Program-made: the position numbers and the translations under genes | NCBI GenBank assembly: GCA_046733355.1 | Contig: JBKPOZ010000011.1 | Span: forward strand, 1 to 8,416 | Reading direction: 5' to 3' | DNA from: VAZQ01 sp046733355 | GTDB lineage: Bacteria; Pseudomonadota; Alphaproteobacteria; Rhizobiales; Xanthobacteraceae | DNA: 8,416 bases | Shown here: one piece after another, positions 1 through 5,433 of the stretch | Numbering within the stretch: position 1 is the first letter of the stretch | Layout: each line of letters begins with the position of its first letter | Notes under the pieces: generated by a model | Databases searched by the model: none | Told to the model about the DNA's origin: nothing | The model's input: the letters and a program-made list of their open reading frames with translations, nothing else

Positions 1-238
1 CGCGCGATTTCAAGATGCACTACCGGCTTGCGCGCGCGGCTCGGCTTACCAAATATTTTTGCGCGCACGATCCAATGGCGGCGTCCTCCGGGCCGCTTCG
101 AAGGCGCCACAGCGGAAAAGGCAGTGCCGTTCCCGACCACCGCCATTGGATTGGGGGCTTTTCATCTCGCGCTGTCAGCCGCCCGGGCGAGGCCCTACCA
201 GGGCGCTCCCACGCGGGTTGACTGGCATGCTTTCAGCG
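1..238. other. No convincing gene
   Basis: Several overlapping open frames cross this stretch on the plus strand. Their translations are rich in Arg, Pro, Ala and Gly with no recognisable domain, and none has a Shine-Dalgarno sequence. The minus strand offers only a 39-codon frame without a ribosome site. The one clear structure is a perfect 12-bp inverted repeat, listed separately. This is probably the downstream flank of the minus-strand Usp gene. Confidence 0.5.
70..151. repeat. 12-bp perfect inverted repeat, 58-bp spacer
   Basis: ATCCAATGGCGG at 70-81 is the exact reverse complement of CCGCCATTGGAT at 140-151. The pairing does not extend on either side. No T-run follows either arm, so it does not look like an intrinsic terminator. 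It lies downstream of the Usp gene's stop codon and could be a remnant of a small mobile repeat or a long stem-loop; nothing in the sequence decides between these. Confidence 0.5.
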
Positions 239-754
239 TCAGGAGAGAGCCACGAGTTCTGAGTCCGTTAGATGCGCGGGCACAATGACGACCGGTACAG
301 GGTATGTACCTGCAGTACGCCCCAGATCCGAGACGAGGCGGCCTGGCCCTTGCTCGGTCGACCCTGCTGCGAGCACTAAAAGTGCAATGTCGTCATCCTC
401 TCGGATAAGCCGGAAAATCTGCTCGGCAGGGTCACCCTCCCGTACGAACGTTTCTATGGAGACATGTGCGATGCCTTGCGCGCGTTTAGCGTGTGCCTCG
501 AGCAGCTTCTGAGCCTCGTCGTGCGCCTCGGCTCGGACAATATCGGACACAAGCACCCAATCTATTTCAGGGTAGGGCGGTTCAATCACTCGCAGCAGAA
601 CTAATACAGAGTTGAGCCGCGATGCACGACGGGCGGCATAGTAGACGGCCTTGTCGCAATCAGGCGACTCGTCCACCAAGGCGAGAAGCTTCGGAATGTG
701 CCCTGATTCATAGCTCCGCCGAATGCGCCTACTTGTATTCGGGCTCGAGGACAT
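239..754 (-). CDS. Universal stress protein (UspA family)
   Basis: This encodes a 171-residue single-domain cytoplasmic Usp. The fold is readable: the first strand PKLLALVDES at 21-30 with the conserved Asp28 after it, a helix DKAVYYAARRAS, a second strand SVLVLLRVIEP, and the closing strand YPVPVVIVP at 151-159. The usual Usp nucleotide motif (G-x2-G-x9-G-S/T) is only partly kept: the region around residues 131-150 ends in GT, but the spacing of the upstream glycines is off, so ATP binding is uncertain. The basic head SRRIRRSYESGHIPK resembles rhizobial Usp proteins that, in that group, are often induced at low oxygen by FixK-type regulators. The start at 754 has no good Shine-Dalgarno; the nearest GAGG is about 14 bases away. 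The family match to the N-terminal head still favours this start. An imperfect FixK-like box lies about 100 bp upstream. Confidence 0.9.
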   Translation of the reverse strand: MSSSPNTSRRIRRSYESGHIPKLLALVDESPDCDKAVYYAARRASRLNSVLVLLRVIEPPYPEIDWVLVSDIVRAEAHDEAQKLLEAHAKRAQGIAHVSIETFVREGDPAEQIFRLIREDDDIALLVLAAGSTEQGPGRLVSDLGRTAGTYPVPVVIVPAHLTDSELVALS

Positions 755-1132
755 GTTGCGTTGGCGTGCCTCTGTCTGGACCTTCTGAAGTTAATGGGCA
801 GGCGACGGTCTAATCCCATAGCTTTTCAGCGAAAACACATAGGTCTGAGGTGATGGATTTCAATAAAGTGGCAATCATAGTTGAGCCGAACGCCGTCGTC
901 GCTCCGCCATACAAGCGATATTGTTGGTGATCACAAGCAACGCCAGGTCAAGGATCGCTCGATCCGACGCAAGTTGCTCGATGCAAGTGGGTGAGCGCGA
1001 AGGGGAGCTGACGCGCTTGACGAATTGATCCGCAGTTGAGCGCGTTACGACTGACGTTCGGTCACGCTGTGCTGGAACAAATTTCGGCATAAGCGGTTAG
1101 ATTCGTCGTACATTGCTACGGAGGAAGCTCTC
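755..1132. other. Intergenic region between divergent usp and secreted-protein genes
   Basis: This 378-bp gap should hold the promoters of the minus-strand usp and the plus-strand secreted-protein gene. Apart from the imperfect FixK-like box at 850-863 I see no strong -35/-10 pair. A minus-strand frame at 875-1090 is open but has no ribosome site and no family features, and I do not consider it a gene. Confidence 0.4.
850..863 (-). promoter_or_regulatory. Imperfect FixK/FNR-like box upstream of usp
   Basis: Read on the minus strand the site is TTGAAATCCATCAC. It matches the FixK2-type pattern TTG(A/C)-N6-(T/G)CAA at all constrained positions but the last. Its centre is 102 bp from the Usp start codon. 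Placed at -41.5 it would put transcription start near 815, leaving a leader of about 60 bases. I see no strong -10 there. Low-oxygen control of Usp genes is common in rhizobia, which makes the site plausible but not proven. Confidence 0.35.
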
Positions 1133-1339
1133 ATGAACAAGCTGTTAATTGCCGTTGCACTTACGGGTGGAATGCTCGCGACACCGGCACTGGCCGACTT
1201 CTATATTGTCCGCGAAGGGACTGCTCCGTGTAAGGTCGTAGAGACCCGGCCAACGGATACAAAGATCACGGTGGTCGGAAACAAGGTCTACAAGACCCGA
1301 GTGGAGGCGCAAAAAGAAGTCACGACCGTCTGCAAATAA
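1133..1339 (+). CDS. Small secreted protein with two cysteines
   Basis: This 68-residue precursor has a textbook Sec signal: a basic start (MNKLL), a hydrophobic core (IAVALTGGML) and an ATPALA cleavage site, probably after Ala21. The mature part is about 47 residues, begins DFYIVREG, and has Cys33 and Cys67, which could form a disulfide in the periplasm. It resembles short FYIV...YKTRVEA proteins common in Bradyrhizobium, whose function is unknown as far as I can recall. The start is well fixed by GGAGG eight bases before ATG. It stands alone, divergent from usp. It has no enzyme motif and is too short to be an enzyme; a small periplasmic structural or stress protein is possible. Confidence 0.85.
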   Translation: MNKLLIAVALTGGMLATPALADFYIVREGTAPCKVVETRPTDTKITVVGNKVYKTRVEAQKEVTTVCK

Positions 1340-1434
1340 CGGTGCTGCTACCGAGGCCGCCCGTTCCACGGCGCCCTCGCTGCCGTCCGCCCAGGGGTGG
1401 AACTCACGAGGTCTCTTTTCGCATCCGCATATAC

Positions 1435-1752
1435 TCACGTACCGATTGGCGCGGCTTGGGACACTTCACCCGACACCCAGTCACAGCTCGATTCCATCGG
1501 CATAACGGGGCAGGGGTCGTTGATGATCTGTCGCTGCCGGCTCTGGCCCTGTTCTTCCGAGATCCATTCGGAAGCGGCTCGAAGTACCCGCGCAGGCAAA
1601 TCGCCAGACAAGAACCGAATGAAGTCTGCTTTTGCTCTTTTCCTGTCGCCGTAAGCGTTCGAGAGAAATTCATAGACATTGGCGACCGAGTGAGGGCCGC
1701 ACCGGAGTTCTATGAGCTCTTCCGCGAGCCTCCGAACGTCTGGTAATTCCAT
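1435..1752 (-). CDS. Hypothetical protein, 105 residues
   Basis: I do not recognise this protein. Residues 1-68 look protein-like: two predicted amphipathic helices (DVRRLAEELIELR and ANVYEFLSNAYGDRKRAKADFIRFLSG) with balanced acidic and basic residues, then ARVLRAASEWISEEQ. The last 35 residues have little pattern. There is no signal peptide or membrane segment. The ATG at 1752 has no clear Shine-Dalgarno, so start and expression are uncertain. A longer Arg/Pro-rich frame lies antisense (1342-1746, plus) and looks like a shadow. An 18-bp palindrome and a GC hairpin lie 60-110 bp upstream of the start and might control it. Confidence 0.5.
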   Translation of the reverse strand: MELPDVRRLAEELIELRCGPHSVANVYEFLSNAYGDRKRAKADFIRFLSGDLPARVLRAASEWISEEQGQSRQRQIINDPCPVMPMESSCDWVSGEVSQAAPIGT

Positions 1753-1814
1753 TTGGGAACCCGAATCGATTCCGTATTCGCAGGCCGTTTTTGGCCAGTG
1801 TTCTGCGTTGTCGC

Positions 1815-1836
1815 GCGCCGCTGCTGTGCGCGGCGC
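1815..1836. repeat. GC-rich hairpin, 7-bp stem
   Basis: GCGCCGC at 1815-1821 pairs with GCGGCGC at 1830-1836 across an 8-base loop. No U-run follows on either strand, so an intrinsic terminator is unlikely. It sits 10 bp from the 18-bp palindrome and may form with it a structured control region. Confidence 0.4.
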
Positions 1837-1845
1837 AGTTCACCA

Positions 1846-1863
1846 CTTTAACGCACGTTAAAG
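1846..1863. promoter_or_regulatory. 18-bp palindrome, operator-like
   Basis: CTTTAACG-CA-CGTTAAAG is a perfect inverted repeat with 8-bp arms and a 2-bp centre. It lies in the gap between the minus-strand gene starting at 1752 and the plus-strand ABC substrate-binding gene, where an operator would serve either side. The symmetry and AT-rich ends suit a dimeric helix-turn-helix regulator. The cognate protein is not obvious in the window; the only DNA-binding regulator present, the Rrf2 protein, has a different palindrome at its own promoter. Confidence 0.5.
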
Positions 1864-2092
1864 CTTCGGGTTCGATCGATCACATTTTTCTGTGGCAATG
1901 AAAGCGGACCGCAGCCCGCCGCAACCCGGGGTGCCTAGCAGGCCGGAGCAGAGAAAAGCCGAAACGCATACCAGAATGCGCGGCGTAGCCGCTCGTCCAG
2001 GTGGGTGGTCGGGAAGGGCTGCAACTGTGCCTGCGATGCATAACTGTCCTCAAACAATGTGGTAGGATGCGCTCGTCAGCCTGAGGGAGAGC

Positions 2093-2272
2093 ATGCGGCG
2101 GCGCGATTTCATTGTGCTGCTCGGCGGCGCGATGGCGTGGCCGCGCGGCGCGGGCGAGATTACGACGAATTGGAGGAATCATGGGCCTCGCGCCGCGCGA
2201 TGCGGAAGCATTACTTCGGGTCAGAGCATTCGAGTCCTCGTGGCGGGAGCTGGGATGGGTCAACGGCCGTAA
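2093..2272 (+). pseudogene. Displaced leader frame of the ABC substrate-binding protein gene
   Basis: The ATG at 2093 follows a purine-rich ribosome site (GAGGGAG) and starts MRRRDFIVLLGGAMAWPRGA, the standard export leader of ABC_sub_bind proteins. After that the reading leaves the family and stops at TAA 2270-2272 (59 codons). The mature domain continues one base further on, in the frame that gives RARLRRIGGIMGLA. Adding two bases (one CG) in the run GCGCGGCGCG near 2150 would restore WPRGARARLRRIG, which fits the family. The simplest explanation is a 2-bp contraction in a CG repeat. A sequencing error is the alternative. Confidence 0.7.
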
Positions 2273-3059
2273 CGTCCATTTTGATTATCACTGGGCACCC
2301 GGGGACGCTGAGGTCTTTCGTGCTCGCGCCAATGAGCTAGTGGCCTCTGCGCCAGAGGTCATTCTGGCAAGTGGCACGCCAGTCCTAGCCGCGGTGCGAG
2401 AGGCGACAGACACGATCCCTATCGTGTTCGTTGGGGTCTCCGATCCAGAAGGAGCGGGCGTAGTCACGAGTCTTAGCAAGCCCGGCGGGCGTATTACCGG
2501 ATTTGCCAATTTCGAACCGCAAACTAGTGGAAAATGGCTGGACCTCCTTAAGCAAGTAGCGCCCCGTGTCACCCGGGCCGCTGTTCTTCGCAATGCAGAT
2601 GCGCTCGCAAGATTCATGAAGGCATTTGAGGAGGTGGCACCGTCTTTGGGCATGCACACGATCGAGTTGAATGCACGTAATACGATTGAAATCGAACGTG
2701 CGCTTGATGCGATGTCTGGCCAGCCAAATATCGGCCTAATTGTACTCCCCGATCCTATTTTCGCGGCATCACGCCGAGCGATCATTGAGTTAGCGGCAGG
2801 GCATCGCATCCCGGCGGTTTATCCATTTCGATCCTTCACCGACGATGGCGGCCTAATTTCCTATGGCGTTGACGTTCCAGATCAAATGCGGCGAGCGGCC
2901 TTCTACATCGACCGCATCATAAAAGGCGAACGGCCGGGTGATCTGCCGGTGCAGGCGCCTACCAAGTTCGAGTTGGCAATCAATCTCAAGACGGCCAAGG
3001 CGCTCGGCCTGACAATCCCACCGGCCGTGCTCACAATCACCGACGAGGTGATCGAATGA
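2181..3059 (+). CDS. ABC transporter substrate-binding protein (ABC_sub_bind family), leader frameshifted
   Basis: This is a periplasmic-binding protein of the ABC_sub_bind (PF04392-type) class. Family landmarks are ELGWVNGRN, the DYHWAPGDAE segment, ASGTPVLAAVREAT, IPIVFVGVSDPEGAGVV, SLSKPGGRITGF, RAAVLRN, and the C-terminal KTAKALGLTIPP. It would bind a small ligand in the periplasm and deliver it to an ABC permease; no permease or ATPase gene is nearby. From ATG 2181 the product is 292 residues. The family's first strand (RRIGGIMG) and the export signal lie upstream, in a frame cut from the natural start at 2093 by a frameshift. GGAGG lies only four bases before ATG 2181, but a product from there would lack an export signal and strand one, so it is probably not functional as a binding protein. 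It overlaps the next leader by ATGA. The rest of the frame is intact and well conserved, which suggests a recent lesion or a sequence error. Confidence 0.8.
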   Translation: MGLAPRDAEALLRVRAFESSWRELGWVNGRNVHFDYHWAPGDAEVFRARANELVASAPEVILASGTPVLAAVREATDTIPIVFVGVSDPEGAGVVTSLSKPGGRITGFANFEPQTSGKWLDLLKQVAPRVTRAAVLRNADALARFMKAFEEVAPSLGMHTIELNARNTIEIERALDAMSGQPNIGLIVLPDPIFAASRRAIIELAAGHRIPAVYPFRSFTDDGGLISYGVDVPDQMRRAAFYIDRIIKGERPGDLPVQAPTKFELAINLKTAKALGLTIPPAVLTITDEVIE

Positions 3060-3130
3060 GGAGGCGAGAATTCATCGCGCTGCTCGGCGGCGTAGCAGCG
3101 GCATGGCCGTTCCCGGCGCGCGCGCAGGAA
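3056..3130 (+). pseudogene. Truncated second ABC_sub_bind gene: only the export leader remains
   Basis: Starting in the ATGA overlap with the preceding gene, this frame reads MRRREFIALLGG, then VAAAWPFPARAQE. That is the complete twin-arginine/Sec-like leader and cleavage region of another substrate-binding protein of the same family. After about 25 codons the family match stops. The frame runs on to 3265 through unrelated sequence, overlapping the start of the Spy-like gene. The body of the gene, over 900 bp in family members, is missing. It marks a deletion or replacement breakpoint near 3130-3160. The leader may still be translated by coupling. Confidence 0.75.
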
Positions 3131-3173
3131 GCCCCGCTACTGGTACCCACCAATTCTCCAAGGAGAATGCGAA

Positions 3174-3797
3174 ATGATTCGTTTCTGCATCACCTTGTTC
3201 ACAGCGATTACCCTCGTGCCAGCAGTTTGCTTTTCCCAGTCACACTCCCCGTACGCAGGCTTTGAGAAGCGTTCAATAAAAGCTCTATCTGATCAGCAGA
3301 TCAGCGACCTCCGCGCCGGGCTCGGAATGAGCCTTGCCTGGGCGGCAGAACTAAACGGGTATCCTGGCCCAAGACATACACTGGAATTCGCCCGCGAATT
3401 GAACCTGAGCCAAGAGCAGCAAACGAAGCTCAAAGAGCTGTTTTCCGCAATGACAGCGGAGTCAATTCCAATCGGCGAAACGCTTATCGCTGAAGAAGCG
3501 GAACTTGACGCGCAGTTCGCAGGCAGAACGGTAACTCCGGAGAGCCTTTCCGCCGCTACTCAAGCAGTCGGAAGAACCCAAGCGGCTTTGCGAACCACAC
3601 ATTTGAAATACCACTTGCTTACACTCCAGCTCCTCACGGCCGTACAAGTCGAACGCTACAACCAGCTGCGCGGATACGCGTCTCAGGGCACGACCCAACT
3701 CGACACAACCGGTGAAACGGAGCGTGCGTGCCGAGGCCCTGAACTGGCACTCATGAGAGCCGGCCGTAAATCAAGGATTACGAGCTTGGCGCCGTGA
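3174..3797 (+). CDS. Spy/CpxP-like periplasmic protein (LTXXQ-type)
   Basis: A 207-residue precursor. Residues 1-22 form a signal peptide (MIRFC, a hydrophobic core, then a cut near FSQS). The mature part is helical: a family segment IKALSDQQISDLRAGLGMSL (35-54), AAELNGYPGPRHTLEFARELNLSQEQQTKLKELFSAM (57-93), AIPLGE-like IPIGETLIAEEAELDAQFAGR, and the closing QVERYNQLRGY (158-168). The alternating LS..Q / LT..Q...Y pattern is that of Spy/CpxP-type periplasmic proteins, which act as ATP-independent chaperones or metal-stress sensors; substrate and partner are not visible here. The start is set by AAGGAG eight bases before ATG. The last 39 residues go beyond the family's usual end and overlap, tail to tail by 20 bp, a minus-strand gene, so the C-terminus may be a run-on. 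It sits directly behind a gene-fragment breakpoint. Confidence 0.8.
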   Translation: MIRFCITLFTAITLVPAVCFSQSHSPYAGFEKRSIKALSDQQISDLRAGLGMSLAWAAELNGYPGPRHTLEFARELNLSQEQQTKLKELFSAMTAESIPIGETLIAEEAELDAQFAGRTVTPESLSAATQAVGRTQAALRTTHLKYHLLTLQLLTAVQVERYNQLRGYASQGTTQLDTTGETERACRGPELALMRAGRKSRITSLAP

Positions 3798-3960
3798 CCC
3801 AGACCAGAACGACAAACAGCGCGACTGCGAGGCCCAACGACCCCAACATCATCAGCTCGCGGATGCTTCTGCGTTCCTGCGGCAAATCGTCAATGAGGCC
3901 CAACATCAGTTGGCGGGGTTTCTCCTGGTCAGGGAATTCCTCAATGTGCTGCGGAGCCAT
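3778..3960 (-). CDS. Small single-span membrane protein, 60 residues
   Basis: I do not recognise the family. The first 37 residues are polar and charged (MAPQHIEEFPDQEKPRQL and LIDDLPQERRSIREL), followed by one membrane span at about 39-57 (MLGSLGLAVALFVVLVWVT). That suggests a C-tail anchor with the N-terminus in the cytoplasm. The ATG at 3960 is preferred because AGGAGG lies about six bases upstream; a TTG at 3984 would add eight residues but translates through that ribosome site. The gene ends inside the last codons of the convergent Spy-like gene (20-bp overlap). It is the last of four minus-strand genes that begin with the Rrf2 regulator, though 287 bp separate it from its nearest upstream neighbour. 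Confidence 0.75.
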   Translation of the reverse strand: MAPQHIEEFPDQEKPRQLMLGLIDDLPQERRSIRELMMLGSLGLAVALFVVLVWVTAPSS

Positions 3961-4247
3961 GGCTTGCCTCCTGATTCCCTCCAAGGGGAACGCGAAGCCG
4001 AGGGGTAACGTTCCGCGCTGCGCTGCGAACGCGCTGGAATGCGCGAGCTACTACGGCTTCACGCAGGCTTGGGTCCATCGTGCTGGTTGGAGCTTGAGCT
4101 ACCGGAACCAGGGGATGGTCACTCGGACCGTAATGTTTGCGCCAGGTTCTCCCACACAACACCCGCCGCACACAGGGTGGCGAAGCGATGATCAGCGGTC
4201 CGCCGGTTGTGGCGAGACCCGGCCTGCCCGCAGCGATGATGTCGGAA
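3961..4247. other. Gap without a supported gene
   Basis: This 287-bp stretch separates two small minus-strand membrane-protein genes. Minus-strand frames are open here (for example one ending at 3941), but they have no ribosome site and a biased, featureless composition. I see no terminator, no FixK box and no clear promoter. It may hold the promoter of the 60-residue gene. Confidence 0.35.
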
Positions 4248-4352
4248 TCAGAAAGGACTGCCATGCCGTCGACGACGGGGCCAGCGCCAGGCAAACATCA
4301 TGACTGCGAGAAAAATGGCAATGACGATCAGAGACACGAGCCACTCGGGCAT
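4248..4352 (-). CDS. Very small single-span membrane protein, 34 residues
   Basis: The frame reads MPEWLVSLIVIAIFLAVMMF, then AWRWPRRRRHGSPF and a TGA stop. It has one hydrophobic segment at residues 4-22 and an arginine-rich tail, so the positive-inside rule puts the tail in the cytoplasm. The start is unusually well supported: AGGAGG at 4360-4365 (minus strand) is seven bases before ATG. The composition fits a small accessory subunit of a membrane enzyme or a membrane-acting regulator, but no known family (KdpF, CydX, CcoQ) matches by eye. It lies 81 bp downstream of the 86-residue gene in the same direction and probably belongs to the nsrR-like transcript. Standard gene finders often drop genes this short. 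Confidence 0.7.
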   Translation of the reverse strand: MPEWLVSLIVIAIFLAVMMFAWRWPRRRRHGSPF

Positions 4353-4433
4353 GGTACTTCCTCCTGCGGACAGGGTTGCAGCGGCGACACGACTATATGG
4401 AAAATGCCAGGGCATGTCGCGCAATTATTGCGC

Positions 4434-4694
4434 TTATGGCTTCCGTTTGCGCCTGCCGATGCCGCGCTTCAAGGGCGAGTCCGGCTTCGCGCTACGTTCA
4501 CGGAACGCCCTTTTGACGAGAGCGATGATGTCCTCGCTGGTGTGGTCTATCAGCGGCTTGTCGAGCGGGAGATCGAGAAGCAGTTGCCGCACGTTTCCCA
4601 GCATGTTGGCCATGAAGGCCTGCCTTGGCGGCAAGCGGGCGTGCCTGACTTTCGTTAGAAGCTCAAGCTGAGCGTTCCATGCTTTTCTCCCCAT
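4434..4694 (-). CDS. Hypothetical basic cytoplasmic protein, 86 residues
   Basis: No family recognised. It is soluble and basic, without signal or membrane segments. Residues 1-63 are predicted mainly helical (AWNAQLELLTKVRHAR, RQAFMANMLGNVRQLLLDLP, TSEDIIALVKRAFRER). The last 15 residues, LKRGIGRRKRKP and neighbours, form a strongly basic tail that could bind nucleic acid or a membrane surface. ATG 4694 has GGAGG five to six bases upstream. It starts 24 bp after the stop of the Rrf2 regulator on the same strand, so the two are very likely co-transcribed and this protein may act in the same stress response. Confidence 0.75.
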   Translation of the reverse strand: MGRKAWNAQLELLTKVRHARLPPRQAFMANMLGNVRQLLLDLPLDKPLIDHTSEDIIALVKRAFRERSAKPDSPLKRGIGRRKRKP

Positions 4695-4718
4695 GCGATC
4701 CTCCTTGGTTCGCGGGGG

Positions 4719-5171
4719 TCAGGTGGACCGCAACGACACGCCGCCATCAAACAGAAGTGATGACAGCACGTTTTGCGGCTTGGTCAAATCAGCCAAAGTA
4801 TAGGTGTCGAGAACCGCCAGAAATGCCTCGGTTGCATCGCGCAGAGCGCTGCGGAGCACGCAGACGCGCTCGATGGGGCAATAGCCCTTGTGCTCGAGGC
4901 AGCCGATAACATAGAGCTGATCCTCTGTGTCGCGCACCACTTGGCCGATATTGATATCGCGCGGTTCACGCATCAGCCGGATTCCGCCGCTACGGCCGCG
5001 CACTGCGTCGAGGTAGCCCATTTGGCTGAGACGGTTGACGACCTTCCTCAAGTGCGCCCTCGAGATACCGAAACTCCGCGCTACATCGTTGACCGTCGTC
5101 AGCTTACCGTCATTGAGCGCGACCTGAATGAGGGTGCGCAGGGCAAAATCGGTATAAAGGGTGACTCGCAT
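4719..5171 (-). CDS. nsrR: NsrR-like Rrf2-family transcriptional regulator
   Basis: A 150-residue Rrf2 protein that reads like NsrR, the nitric-oxide-sensing repressor. It starts MRVTLYTDFALRTLIQVAL, as NsrR does. It has a winged helix with the recognition segment SFGISRAHLRKVVNRLSQMGY (33-53), wing AVRGRSGGIRL (56-66), and three cysteines Cys91, Cys98 and Cys104 (C-x6-C-x5-C) able to ligate an iron-sulfur cluster. The ending FLAVLDTYTLADLT is the NsrR-type dimer helix. NO damage to the cluster should release DNA. An ATG at 5213 would add 14 residues but lies within the operator palindrome and promoter; the family alignment supports 5171, although its Shine-Dalgarno (GAAGA) is weak. The palindrome over its likely -10 suggests self-repression, and a FixK/FNR-type box sits farther upstream. 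IscR or RirA are less likely given the NsrR-type ends. Confidence 0.85.
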   Translation of the reverse strand: MRVTLYTDFALRTLIQVALNDGKLTTVNDVARSFGISRAHLRKVVNRLSQMGYLDAVRGRSGGIRLMREPRDINIGQVVRDTEDQLYVIGCLEHKGYCPIERVCVLRSALRDATEAFLAVLDTYTLADLTKPQNVLSSLLFDGGVSLRST

Positions 5172-5203
5172 ATCGTCTTCATCCGCCGGTCGCCGTGAGT
5201 CCC

Positions 5204-5236
5204 AATGTAACATACATTAACGGGTATCGCGCTCAA
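5204..5236 (-). promoter_or_regulatory. nsrR-like gene promoter with overlapping operator palindrome
   Basis: On the minus strand, TTGAGC (5231-5236) and TATGTT (5209-5214) are separated by 16 bases and form a plausible sigma-70 promoter, starting near 5202. A perfect inverted repeat, AATGTA-ACA-TACATT (5204-5218), covers the -10. Its AT-rich ATGTA/TACAT arms resemble half-sites bound by NsrR-class Rrf2 proteins. A repressor here would block polymerase, so autoregulation is the natural reading. Confidence 0.6.
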
Positions 5237-5277
5237 GCAGCTCGCTTCGGCCTTGAATGGGCAGACACAGTTCGGGC

Positions 5278-5314
5278 CGTACGCGGATTGCACAAGATCA
5301 ACCGAAGCCGCTGC
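5278..5314 (+). repeat. 37-bp direct repeat, copy 1
   Basis: This copy matches 6588-6624 at 32 of 37 positions in the same orientation, with an identical 14-base core ATTGCACAAGATCA and an identical CGTACGCG start. The core contains a FixK/FNR-like box. The two copies bracket the tyrosine recombinase gene and the 41-residue gene, 1310 bp apart. Confidence 0.7.
5288..5301. promoter_or_regulatory. FixK/FNR-type box, copy 1
   Basis: TTGCACAAGATCAA fits TTG(A/C)-N6-(T/G)CAA on both strands (minus: TTGATCTTGTGCAA). One half-site (ATCAA) is also a perfect FNR half-site. Its centre is about 92 bp upstream of the start predicted for the nsrR-like promoter, a distance used by class I FNR-type activators. 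On the plus strand it has no obvious gene to serve. Confidence 0.6.
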
Positions 5315-5316
5315 CC

Positions 5317-5433
5317 ATGTCATGGCCGCCCATCGGCTGGACCGCTGGCCTCGCCGCCAGGCTTGAAGCGGACGCTTTCGGAAGTGATTTAGGCATGGTG
5401 TCTCCGTGGAACGCCGCGGCGGCCGGACGTTAG
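5317..5433 (+). CDS. Doubtful 38-residue ORF behind FixK-like box
   Basis: The frame begins MSWPPIGWTAGLAARLEADA and ends AAAAGR before TAG. It is open and not absurd in composition, but it has no clear ribosome site and starts only 16 bp after the FixK-like box, too close to be that box's class II target. It overlaps the end of the recombinase gene by 4 bp, tail to tail. It may be the broken 5' end of a gene once driven by the box, or chance. Confidence 0.2.
   Translation: MSWPPIGWTAGLAARLEADAFGSDLGMVSPWNAAAAGR

Noticed and set aside
875..1090. 71-residue minus-strand frame upstream of usp
   Set aside because: No Shine-Dalgarno, no recognisable fold, and it covers the likely usp promoter region.
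1342..1746. 134-residue plus-strand frame
   Set aside because: Arg/Pro-rich with no motif or ribosome site; the opposite strand gives a more protein-like sequence.
3941..4294. 117-residue minus-strand frame
   Set aside because: It overlaps two small genes with strong ribosome sites in other frames, and its own start has none.
5171..5213. Longer start for the Rrf2 regulator (ATG 5213)
   Set aside because: It would place the first codons in the operator and -10 region; family alignment begins at MRVTLYTDFALR.
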